From an uncultured Hymenobacter sp. (GTDB taxonomy: Bacteria; Bacteroidota; Bacteroidia; Cytophagales; Hymenobacteraceae), in the NCBI GenBank assembly GCA_937871705.1, contig CALMOO010000112.1, positions 11,598 to 17,662 on the forward strand: a stretch of 6,065 nt of DNA, given 5' to 3'. The notes under the pieces were generated by a model that made no database searches, was not told where the DNA came from, and saw only the letters and a list, made by a program, of their open reading frames with translations. Position numbers and translations under genes: made by a program. Positions within the stretch are counted from its first letter, which is position 1, and every line of letters starts with the position of its first letter. This document shows positions 1-6,065 of this stretch, in pieces.

Positions 1-2
1 CC

Positions 3-806
3 ATCGTGCATACGGCTGCGCAACCTAGTCACGACTTAGCCGCTAGCCGGCCGTTCGACGACTTCGATGTGAACGCTGTAGGTACACTTAATTTGCTGGA
101 AGCTACCCGCCAGCATTGCCCCGAAGCAACCTTCGTGCACATGTCCACTAATAAGGTGTACGGCGATGCGCCCAACCGCCTGAACTTAGTCGAGCAGGAA
201 ACACGCTGGGACTTTGCTGATGCCAGCTATTATAACGGTATAAAGGAATCTTTCAGTATAGACCAGTCTAAGCACTCTATCTTCGGGGCTTCGAAAGTAG
301 CAGCCGATGTGATGGTGCAGGAGTATGGCCGGTACTTCAATATACCTACCTGCTGCCTGCGCGGAGGCTGCCTGACTGGACCTAATCATTCAGGGGTAGA
401 GCTACATGGCTTTCTGAGCTACCTTATCAAGTGTAACTTAGAAGAGCGTAAGTATACCGTCTTTGGCTATAAAGGCAAGCAGGTACGTGACAATATCCAC
501 TCGCATGATGTGGTGCGCTTTATGGAGGAGTTCATTGAGGCGCCGCGGGTAGGGGAGGTTTATAACATCGGTGGCGGCCGTGAAAATTCTATCTCCATCC
601 TTGAAGCATTTAAGCTTATTGAGGATATCTCAGGCAATAAGATGCAATATGATTATGTTGACCAAAATCGCTCGGGTGACCATATTTGCTATATCTCGGA
701 CTTGAGTAAAATGAAGGCCCATTATCCGAAATGGGATATTACAAAGAATTTGCGGACTACGTTCGAGGAAATATACGAGTCCTGGATGGTGCGTACTAAA
801 GCTTAA
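3..806 (+). CDS. NAD-dependent sugar-nucleotide epimerase, CDP-paratose 2-epimerase (tyvelose epimerase)-like, 5'-truncated by window edge
   Basis: This is the C-terminal three quarters of an extended short-chain dehydrogenase/reductase. The open frame enters from before base 1, so the N-terminal Rossmann GxxGxxG and the true start lie outside; the GTG at base 6 is an internal Val. Seen from that Val (residue 1): HTAAQPSHD near residues 2-10, DVNAVGTLNLLEA at 21-33, the MSTNKVYGD strand with the active-site Ser/Thr at 46-54, FGASKVAAD at 93-101, LRGGCLTGPNHSG around 118-130, GKQVRDNIHSHDV near 157-169, YNIGGG near 187-192, and NRSGDHICYISDL near 222-234. These blocks match what I recall of the CDP-paratose 2-epimerase group, which makes CDP-tyvelose-type dideoxysugars for surface polysaccharide. 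Family members are roughly 340-350 residues, so about 75-80 are missing. Oddity: the YxxxK catalytic motif reads FGASK. The exact sugar substrate is not certain. The gene ends with TAA, followed closely by a strong terminator, so it is probably last in its operon. Confidence 0.9.
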   Translation: MVHTAAQPSHDLAASRPFDDFDVNAVGTLNLLEATRQHCPEATFVHMSTNKVYGDAPNRLNLVEQETRWDFADASYYNGIKESFSIDQSKHSIFGASKVAADVMVQEYGRYFNIPTCCLRGGCLTGPNHSGVELHGFLSYLIKCNLEERKYTVFGYKGKQVRDNIHSHDVVRFMEEFIEAPRVGEVYNIGGGRENSISILEAFKLIEDISGNKMQYDYVDQNRSGDHICYISDLSKMKAHYPKWDITKNLRTTFEEIYESWMVRTKA

Positions 807-857
807 TAGTAGCTGGCAGGTAGTAGTTAGTGACTATTTCGTTAGTTTTTATAATTC

Positions 858-920
858 AAAAAAGACTGCCGTATTCAGAACTGCTAAGCTCGGCAGTTCT
901 GAATACGGCAGTCTTTTTTT
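858..920 (+). terminator. Rho-independent terminator, perfect 27-bp stem, possibly bidirectional
   Basis: The left arm 858-884 (six A, then GACTGCCGTATTCAGAACTGC) is an exact reverse complement of 893-919, with an 8-nt loop (TAAGCTCG) at 885-892. The right arm ends in seven T at 914-920. The stem begins 52 bp after the epimerase stop. The A run on the left arm becomes a T run on the opposite strand, so the hairpin could also stop transcription coming from the right. Confidence 0.93.
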
Positions 921-1050
921 GCTCACTGGCACGGGTGATCCTGCCTACGAAACATCTGCTGCAAGGCGTCTATACCTAGGACTTAACAAGAGTTGTTTTT
1001 TAATAATACTACTATGCTGCTGCTGTTAAAATGCAGTATTTATAAATAAA

Positions 1051-1067
1051 ATTAATACAATATTAAT
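1051..1067. repeat. Short A/T-only inverted repeat
   Basis: ATTAATA (1051-1057) and TATTAAT (1061-1067) are exact reverse complements around CAA. In DNA this AT-rich the match could easily be chance. It could serve as a flexible or easily melted upstream promoter segment. Confidence 0.35.
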
Positions 1068-1096
1068 AGGGCGCGTTTTTGCCGATGGTTGAATTG

Positions 1097-1147
1097 ACCG
1101 AATTAGAAAGTTTATATTATATATGCGTTAAAGCTTCGTAATTCGGT
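1097..1147. promoter_or_regulatory. Separated 9-bp inverted repeat upstream of candidate promoter (possible operator)
   Basis: ACCGAATTA at 1097-1105 is the exact reverse complement of TAATTCGGT at 1139-1147. The arms are 42 bp apart centre to centre, about four helical turns, and flank a very AT-rich core. The downstream arm lies where the -33 region of the TACATTTG promoter candidate would fall, so a dimeric regulator bound there could affect RNA polymerase. No known regulator is recognised, and a 9-bp match may be chance. Confidence 0.3.
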
Positions 1148-1158
1148 TTTTTGTTCAA

Positions 1159-1166
1159 TACATTTG
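1159..1166 (+). promoter_or_regulatory. Candidate Bacteroidota -7 promoter element TACATTTG
   Basis: TACATTTG fits the TAnnTTTG -7 consensus of the Bacteroidota primary sigma factor exactly. There is no TTG at the usual distance for the -33 element; the TTG at 1151-1153 is far too close. Transcription would begin near 1172-1174, leaving only about 5-7 nt before ATG 1179 or 17-19 nt before ATG 1191. A weaker alternative is TTG 1089-1091 with TATATTAT at 1113-1120 (spacing 21), which would give a longer leader. Confidence 0.45.
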
Positions 1167-1178
1167 TAATGTGCAACC

Positions 1179-4100
1179 ATGTTAAACATTATGAAAATAA
1201 TTGAAAAGTGTAATCTTTTTTCGCCGTTTCGCATCATTTTGTTATGTCTTGCTTGCTTGTCATTGACAAGCTCAGTGACAGCCCAAACTAGCATCAAGTT
1301 TACCCTTGATAAGAGCTATACAACCAGTGCCGGCGTCTATAGACCGGATGGAACTCTGGTGCGGACTTTGTGGCGCCGCGAGCCATATGCAGCGGGTAGC
1401 TACACTGTAACATGGGACGGTAAAGATGATAATGGTACAACCGCAGTAGTTGGGCAATATCAAATAAAACTACTTTACCATAATGTACAATATATGTGGG
1501 AAGGTGCCATTGGAAATACTTCGCAGGCTCAATCAGGCCCGCACGTGTATAATGGCTATTTACCCATTCGTGATATGACTGCTACTGATACCGCTATGTT
1601 CTTAGTATCGGGCTTTAACGAGGGGCAGTACAATCTTCGGCGTTTTGCGCACAACACGCCGCGTTATGTACACAACGCCGGCCGTGTCGATGGCTGGACG
1701 TCGTTCAGCCTAGTTGATACTGACGGCACCAATGTATATATGGCAAACAATGAGGGGGGAGTAGGCAAGCCTATCTCGTTTGTGAGCGCAGTAAAAGTGC
1801 GCGACAACTCGGAAGTAACATTCATAGCTGGCCAAACAGTGCATCTGAATGGTGATAACTCTAACCAGACGTACACAAACGTCATCGACCTAGACCAAAA
1901 TAGCGACAAGCCTGCTACCGCTGGTTTCACTGTGCTTTCAAATGCAGCCACAGGCTTGGCAGTGCAGAAGAGTGGTAGCGTCTTAGCTGTGGCGCATCGC
2001 CGGCAAAATATAATTCGTCTGTTTGATAAGGTAAGTGGTATTCCATTGCGTAGCATTCCTGCAAATAGCCCGGGCTCTCTGAGTATTACGCCGAACGGTG
2101 ACTTGTGGGCCATAGTGGGTACAAGCGTGGTACGCTACACCAACTTATTGACTAATCCCACTGTTGCAGCTACTATTACGGGCTTTGCTAATCCGCTGGC
2201 ACTGGCTACTGACCCTACTAATGAGGACTTGGTGCTAGTGGCTGATGGTGGTAACAGCCAGCAGCTAAAAGCTTACAACCGTGATGGTGCAGCACAGTGG
2301 ACATATGGGCAAGCAGGCGGCTACCCCGCCAACGGCAATGAAGTGCGCAATGATAAATTCTGGTTTAACCAATCGGAGTTAGGAGAAACAACATTCGTAA
2401 CGATTGCGCCTGACCATTCTTTTTGGGTGGGTGATATTGGTAACAACCGCTGTTTGCACTTCTCGGCCGCTCGTTCCTACATCAACCAGATTATGTACCA
2501 GTCGCACGCCTACGTAGCGTCGGTTGATGCCAATAATTCAGCTCGGGTATTCAGTGAGTTCTTGGAATTTCAGGTCGATTACAGCCGCCCAGTCGGCGAC
2601 TCGTGGACGTTGGTTCGCAACTGGCGGGCGGGGCTAGATAGTAAGTACCAAGGTTTCGCTCAAGGACTAAGGCAGGTAACGACTCTATCGAATGGGCGTA
2701 CGTACGCGCTGGTGTCGCTACCCGCACTAAATTATCAAGAGCTAGTAGAGTTGGTAGGAACTCGCTTGCGGACAACTGGTATTCAGCCTAATGCCGGCCT
2801 CAAAGGGGCTTCTCCGACCATTATGCCCAATGGCTCACTCAACTTAGTGCCTTACAACCCGCCAACTAATAGCACAGTAACCTGGCAAAAGCGGGCACTT
2901 ACGGGCTTCGATGGCGCTAACAACCCACAGTGGGCTCCCCCCTCTTTTCTGGCGAGCGCGGCTACCGGAACTAACGACCCTTACCCCCGTCCAGGCGGCT
3001 TTGGTGATGTGCTTACTCCCGTTACCTCAAGTGGGATGCTTGTGTCGTTTGATTATTCTAAAAATAACAACTGGCACCTGGGGGCCGTGAAGCTAGGTGG
3101 TAATTCCTGGCTCTGGAAAGCGGCGCCTACTGGTGCGCTCGATGGCAAAGGCAGCTATGATATCGGTAATGGAGTCCAGTACGCAGGCAATGTGGTGATG
3201 GCTACTGGCCGCAACATCGTATATGGCTATCATGGTGAATTCTGGGGCGGCCAGCAGGCTAGCCAGTGGATGCACTTCTACGATGACGGCTTGGTCGTGG
3301 GGCAGTTTGGCGAAACAACTGTGGGGCATACGGCAAGCGATGGTGTGCTAGGTGGCTCAGCCGGCAACGGCGTATCGCCGACGATGGTGGTGCAAAATGG
3401 CGAAACCTACATGTGGGTCAACGACGAAGGTGGTCATGGCCCTATGCGCTGGCATCTGGTAGGCTTGAATACCATTCAGGAGGCTACTGGTACGGGAGCA
3501 CTGAACAGTACTATTGCCTTGACCAACCCGACGGCTACTTTTCCGACGCAAGTCACCGCGACGCCTGGTAATGGCCAAGTGCAGCTAAGCTGGACTACGG
3601 TACCTGGTGCTGCTAGCTACAACGTAAAGTATGGCAGCACGCCTGGCGGCCCCTACACTGTGGCGGCCACTGGCCTCACTACCAATCGCTACACACTTGG
3701 CAACCTCGTCAATGACGTTAACTACTACGTAGTGGTTGAGGCGAAACAAGCCAGCGGAGCCAGTGCCACCTCGGAAGAAGAGGTCGCAATACCACACGAC
3801 CCAAACGTGAACGTGCAACTGGTAGGTAATACAGCTAGCAACTACATCGAACTACCCGTTAATTCGGCAGCTCCGGCTGCTGGTCAGCCTGCCCTGCGCG
3901 TGACCCAGCCTATGCACTATAGTCCCGACAAACTGCTGCTCGATGGTGTGGGCAGTAAGGGCTACGTGCTGTACAACTGGGGTGGAGCCGGTACTGACAA
4001 AGTAAATGTGCGCGCTCCATTTACTGTGAGCAAGGGCAATGGCTGGCGTAATGACAACTATGCTAAGTACTTATTTAAAGTAGATGACGTAGCTGGCTCC

Positions 4101-5588
4101 GACTACAGCCTTTATAGCAATACGGCGGGGAGCATCAACGTCACCGTAAGTGACAACAATTGGCACTATCTCACGGCGTTCTGCCCGGTTCGTTTTGCCG
4201 ACGCCCGGTCCTGCAAAGTTACTCTGACTCCTCAAGGCCAGCCGGCCCCAGCTGCCACGTACTACATCAACGAGAACCCGGGTAAAAACCATGTTATCCA
4301 GTTCCGTTTCAAAGGAAATGTAACATTAACCGTTGATAACCAAAATGGTACGGGAGGCACATTGCAAGCCCTTTTCCTGGATGATGAAGCAGTAGCGACT
4401 GTTGCGCCATCTACTATTATGCCCATGCTGGCTGGCGCCAACCAGCTAACCAACTTCACACTCGTCAATGCCGACAATGCGCAGGACATCAGAACCCTTG
4501 TAGCAGGCGAAACCCTTAATCTAGCCACCCTGCCTACTCGAAACCTGAACATCCGTGCTAATCCGGCCTCTGCCATGAGTGGTAGCGTTATTTTTAGCCT
4601 AACTGGAGCTCAGACCAAAACAGTAGCGGACGACTCGGCGCCATATACGCTGTTTGACAAAACCTGGACGCCTGCCACGGGTGCGTACACGCTCAAGGGG
4701 ACTGCTTATACCGCGAGCGGGGGTAATGGCGCGGCTGGTACTACCATCACGACCACGTTTTCGGTAATAGACCAAGCCCCCTCGTCTACCAGCGCCGTAT
4801 ACCGGCTAAATGTTGGGGGCGCGCAACTCACTACCTCTGCAGGCGTGTTTGAGGCAGATAACTACTTTGTGCCATCGCCAGGTATCACGGCGTCGACGAA
4901 TGCCACGATTAATAATGCGGTCGATAACCAGCTGTACCAAACGGAGCGCCGCTCTAACGATAAGACATTCAGCTACTATCTGACAGTACCCAATGGGCAG
5001 TACAGAGTGGTTCTGCACTTTGCCGAAACGCAATGGTCAGCAGTTGGCCAGCGAGTATTCGACGTGACTTTCGAAGGTAACAAGGTGCTCGATAACTACG
5101 ACATCTTCAAAAAGGTAGGCGCCAATACCGCGACCACCGAAACTATACCCGTTACCGTGAGCGATGGTGTGTTGTCCATCAACTTTAGTGCTTTACCCAG
5201 TGATGGAGGTGCTGACCAGCCGACCTTGGCTGCACTTGAAGTTTTGAATGCGGGCTCTGCCGGAATAGTTGTTAAAAGTCAGTCGTTTGACGCTGCTGTT
5301 GCCGCCGCTGCCGCCGCTACCCAACAGCAGGTAACGGCCTACCCCAACCCAACTGCCGATGGCCGGGTAGCCATAGCACTACCCACTGCGTTGGAAGGCG
5401 ACCTGCACTATACGCTGGTCTCCGTGCTTGGAAGCCCCTTGGCTAAAGGCACCGTACACCTACCTGGCTTAACCTCCGTAGTGCAACTCGACTTGTCGCC
5501 CTATATGCAAACCATAGGTGCCTACTACCTGATGCTGCAGCAGAATACGTGGCGTACAAGTATCAAGCTTCAACGAAAGGATAACTAA
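1179..5588 (+). CDS. Very large secreted multi-domain protein: FlgD-Ig, beta-propeller-like region, FN3, malectin, T9SS type A sorting domain
   Basis: Exported protein of 1469 residues, probably a cell-surface or released glycan-binding protein. The signal peptide ends near residue 35 (hydrophobic core FRIILLCLACLSL, SVTA before Q36). A FlgD-type Ig domain spans about 38-100 (PDGTLVRTL, WDGKDDNG). Residues about 115-770 look like an irregular beta-propeller with NHL-like blades, e.g. TGLAVQKSGSVLAV at 258 and FWVGDIGNNRCLHF at 415-428. Fibronectin III lies at about 788-872. An unassigned beta-rich module with C1002 and C1012 covers about 878-1070. An Ig-like module at about 1076-1202 contains LNLATLPTRNLNIRA. 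Malectin covers about 1206-1357 (YRLNVGG, FAETQW, RVFDV, NFS). An alanine-rich linker leads to the T9SS type A tail at about 1385-1469 (YPNP at 1388-1391, ending KLQRKDN). No catalytic domain is recognised. The start may be ATG 1191 (MKIIEKCNLF), which gives a more usual signal peptide and more room after the promoter candidate; neither ATG has a Shine-Dalgarno sequence, which is normal in this phylum. The gene has its own terminators on both sides and seems monocistronic. Confidence 0.93.
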   Translation: MLNIMKIIEKCNLFSPFRIILLCLACLSLTSSVTAQTSIKFTLDKSYTTSAGVYRPDGTLVRTLWRREPYAAGSYTVTWDGKDDNGTTAVVGQYQIKLLYHNVQYMWEGAIGNTSQAQSGPHVYNGYLPIRDMTATDTAMFLVSGFNEGQYNLRRFAHNTPRYVHNAGRVDGWTSFSLVDTDGTNVYMANNEGGVGKPISFVSAVKVRDNSEVTFIAGQTVHLNGDNSNQTYTNVIDLDQNSDKPATAGFTVLSNAATGLAVQKSGSVLAVAHRRQNIIRLFDKVSGIPLRSIPANSPGSLSITPNGDLWAIVGTSVVRYTNLLTNPTVAATITGFANPLALATDPTNEDLVLVADGGNSQQLKAYNRDGAAQWTYGQAGGYPANGNEVRNDKFWFNQSELGETTFVTIAPDHSFWVGDIGNNRCLHFSAARSYINQIMYQSHAYVASVDANNSARVFSEFLEFQVDYSRPVGDSWTLVRNWRAGLDSKYQGFAQGLRQVTTLSNGRTYALVSLPALNYQELVELVGTRLRTTGIQPNAGLKGASPTIMPNGSLNLVPYNPPTNSTVTWQKRALTGFDGANNPQWAPPSFLASAATGTNDPYPRPGGFGDVLTPVTSSGMLVSFDYSKNNNWHLGAVKLGGNSWLWKAAPTGALDGKGSYDIGNGVQYAGNVVMATGRNIVYGYHGEFWGGQQASQWMHFYDDGLVVGQFGETTVGHTASDGVLGGSAGNGVSPTMVVQNGETYMWVNDEGGHGPMRWHLVGLNTIQEATGTGALNSTIALTNPTATFPTQVTATPGNGQVQLSWTTVPGAASYNVKYGSTPGGPYTVAATGLTTNRYTLGNLVNDVNYYVVVEAKQASGASATSEEEVAIPHDPNVNVQLVGNTASNYIELPVNSAAPAAGQPALRVTQPMHYSPDKLLLDGVGSKGYVLYNWGGAGTDKVNVRAPFTVSKGNGWRNDNYAKYLFKVDDVAGSDYSLYSNTAGSINVTVSDNNWHYLTAFCPVRFADARSCKVTLTPQGQPAPAATYYINENPGKNHVIQFRFKGNVTLTVDNQNGTGGTLQALFLDDEAVATVAPSTIMPMLAGANQLTNFTLVNADNAQDIRTLVAGETLNLATLPTRNLNIRANPASAMSGSVIFSLTGAQTKTVADDSAPYTLFDKTWTPATGAYTLKGTAYTASGGNGAAGTTITTTFSVIDQAPSSTSAVYRLNVGGAQLTTSAGVFEADNYFVPSPGITASTNATINNAVDNQLYQTERRSNDKTFSYYLTVPNGQYRVVLHFAETQWSAVGQRVFDVTFEGNKVLDNYDIFKKVGANTATTETIPVTVSDGVLSINFSALPSDGGADQPTLAALEVLNAGSAGIVVKSQSFDAAVAAAAAATQQQVTAYPNPTADGRVAIALPTALEGDLHYTLVSVLGSPLAKGTVHLPGLTSVVQLDLSPYMQTIGAYYLMLQQNTWRTSIKLQRKDN
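5292..5318 (+). repeat. Alanine-codon microsatellite in the linker before the T9SS tail
   Basis: The run GCT GCT GTT is followed by two exact copies of GCCGCCGCT (5301-5309 and 5310-5318). It encodes AAVAAAAAA at residues 1372-1380, just before TQQQ and the sorting domain. Such a run can change length by slippage in whole codons without breaking the frame, so it probably acts as a tolerant spacer between malectin and the secretion tail. Confidence 0.6.
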
Positions 5589-5616
5589 GTAGCAAAGTAA
5601 AAACTGTTGCCACACA

Positions 5617-5660
5617 AAGGGGAACTGCGGACGCTGAGTACTGCGTCGACAGTTCCCCTT
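5617..5660 (+). terminator. Stem-loop after the large gene, probable terminator with weak T tract
   Basis: AAGGGGAACTG (5617-5627) pairs exactly with CAGTTCCCCTT (5650-5660). After a 2-by-2 internal loop, GACGC (5630-5634) pairs with GCGTC (5643-5647) around loop TGAGTACT. The hairpin begins 28 bp after the stop codon. Only TT follows the stem before GC-rich sequence, so termination may be inefficient or rely on the hairpin alone. The A run on the left arm gives a slightly better T run on the minus strand. Confidence 0.7.
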
Positions 5661-5694
5661 CGCGTACAGCCTAGCGCAGTTTTGAGGTGAGTGT

Positions 5695-5889
5695 ATGGAA
5701 GCGGTATCTGGCAATACGGCCGGCGTCATCATCTATCCCAATCCGAGGCAGGAAGTTTTGCACATACGGCCTCCGGCCGGGCTGGCGGTTACCTGATGCG
5801 CTAGCTGCGCCGGGTGCGCAACTAAGCTACCTCGCGCTAGTGCCAAGCAGCATCGTGACTGACCTTCCTAGTTAGGCTTTACCGCGGGG
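5695..5889 (+). pseudogene. Remnant of a second T9SS type A C-terminal sorting domain, frameshifted
   Basis: From ATG 5695 the frame reads MEAVSGNTAGVIIYPNP, then RQEVLHIRPPAGLAVT, and stops at TGA 5794-5796. VIIYPNP with a following EVLHI and PAGLAVT is the typical first half of a Bacteroidota T9SS sorting domain. The expected second half appears to continue out of frame: PDALAAPGAQL and then IVTDLPS in the frame ending at TAG 5873-5875, and GFT back in the first frame from 5875, resembling the usual DALGR...VTDLPAGLYT order. This needs at least two frame changes, so it is a decayed gene end and not a working small gene. The body of the parent gene is not in the window. It is not a copy of the intact tail upstream, since the residues after YPNP differ. 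Confidence 0.65.
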
Positions 5890-6065
5890 GCTGTATGGTC
5901 TGTAATACGAAGCGCAGGCGGCCGAAACACGGCTTGTGCTGGCGCTACTCGCCTACCCCCTTTGGTACGCTCAGCTACAGCCTAGGGTCCACTGCCTCGC
6001 TTTCCAAGGCCAGCACACTAAATACGCACTGGTGCACGCGCCGCAGCGGCTGCCCGGCTACGAAC
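5890..6065. other. GC-rich terminal stretch without a firm gene
   Basis: No start-to-stop gene is supported here. The plus frame from 5909 is open to the window end but has no start with a good context and resembles no family I know. The minus strand has one open stretch that enters from the right edge (separate entry). The base make-up is richer in G+C than the leader and most of the large gene. Confidence 0.5.
5975..6064 (-). CDS. Possible C-terminal end of a minus-strand gene entering from the right edge
   Basis: Reading leftward from base 6064, 29 codons stay open to a TAG at 5975-5977. The peptide contains GQPLRRVHQCVFSVLALE and ends AVDPRL. It looks like ordinary protein sequence and would converge on the large gene, which is a common arrangement. 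No family is recognised, and 29 open codons in GC-rich DNA prove little. The hairpin at 5617-5660 is too far away to count as its own terminator with confidence. Confidence 0.25.
   Translation of the reverse strand, partial: FVAGQPLRRVHQCVFSVLALESEAVDPRL

Larger units (their letters stand above)
921..1178 (+). other. AT-rich intergenic leader of the large secreted-protein gene; no gene seen
   Basis: This stretch between the terminator and the next gene has no credible coding frame on either strand. It is clearly richer in A+T than the flanking genes, especially 1020-1165. It contains a short GCT run near 1015-1024, an all-A/T inverted repeat (ATTAATA-CAA-TATTAAT, 1051-1067), a separated 9-bp inverted repeat (1097-1105 and 1139-1147) and a candidate -7 promoter box (1159-1166). 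It most likely holds the promoter and any control sites of the downstream gene. Confidence 0.7.

Noticed and set aside
1013..1024. GCT repeats in the leader as a phase-variation tract
   Set aside because: Only about three units (TGCTGCTGCTG), too short to be a convincing slippage switch and not at a promoter spacer.
1236..1262. Lipoprotein signal (LLCLAC) in the N-terminus of the large protein
   Set aside because: The cysteine at residue 26 is preceded by C-L-A, lacking the usual Leu/Val at -3, and a good signal peptidase I site (SVTA before Q) follows. T9SS cargo normally uses signal peptidase I.
1664..2113. 149-codon minus-strand frame inside the large gene
   Set aside because: It lies fully antisense to a gene with clear domains, has no recognisable family, and similar antisense frames occur along the whole gene. 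It is a shadow frame.
4262..4576. 104-codon minus-strand frame inside the large gene
   Set aside because: It is antisense to the unassigned and Ig-like modules. Its arginine- and valine-rich composition is that of a complement frame, with no domain and no start signal.
5687..5875. A 62-codon plus-strand frame starting at GTG 5687
   Set aside because: Its first half overlaps the YPNP-containing frame that has the real T9SS resemblance, while its second half (PDAL... VTDLPS) reads as the shifted continuation. It is better explained as part of a decayed tail than as its own gene.
5909..6065. Plus-strand open frame running off the right edge
   Set aside because: It has no well-placed start codon, resembles no family I know, and lies just after a decayed gene end in GC-rich DNA where open frames are common.

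Overview
The window looks like a chromosomal stretch of a Bacteroidota bacterium, most likely a Hymenobacter-like member of the Cytophagales. The main evidence is a very large secreted protein ending in a type IX secretion (T9SS) sorting domain with a YPNP motif. There is also a degraded second T9SS tail downstream, no Shine-Dalgarno-like sequence before the large gene, and a TAnnTTTG-type promoter element. The genus is inferred from protein style and mixed GC content and was not tested.

Layout: (1) Bases 3-806 (+) hold the last 267 codons of an NAD-dependent sugar-nucleotide epimerase of the CDP-paratose 2-epimerase (tyvelose epimerase) type, cut by the window start. (2) Bases 858-920 form a textbook terminator with a perfect 27-bp stem, A-rich on one side and T-rich on the other, so it could act in both directions. 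(3) Bases 921-1178 are an AT-rich leader with no gene. It holds a 9-bp inverted repeat and a candidate Bacteroidota -7 element. (4) Bases 1179-5588 (+) encode a secreted multi-domain protein of up to 1469 residues: signal peptide, FlgD-type Ig, a long beta-propeller-like region, fibronectin III, a divergent jelly-roll-like module, an Ig-like module, malectin and a T9SS type A tail. (5) Bases 5617-5660 form a hairpin after the stop. (6) Bases 5695 to about 5889 (+) carry a frameshifted remnant of another T9SS sorting domain. (7) The rest, to 6065, is GC-rich with no firm gene. A 29-codon open stretch entering on the minus strand may be the end of a neighbouring gene.

The first gene points to the end of a polysaccharide or O-antigen-type sugar pathway. 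The second, with at least one carbohydrate-binding type module (malectin), is probably an exported or surface-anchored glycan-binding or adhesive protein. The terminator between them indicates separate transcription, so a shared function is only a suggestion. No mobile element, CRISPR array, tRNA or rRNA was seen. I do not see a clearly new system. The most notable points are the T9SS tail remnant, the Phe in place of the usual catalytic Tyr in the epimerase, and the unassigned module in the large protein.
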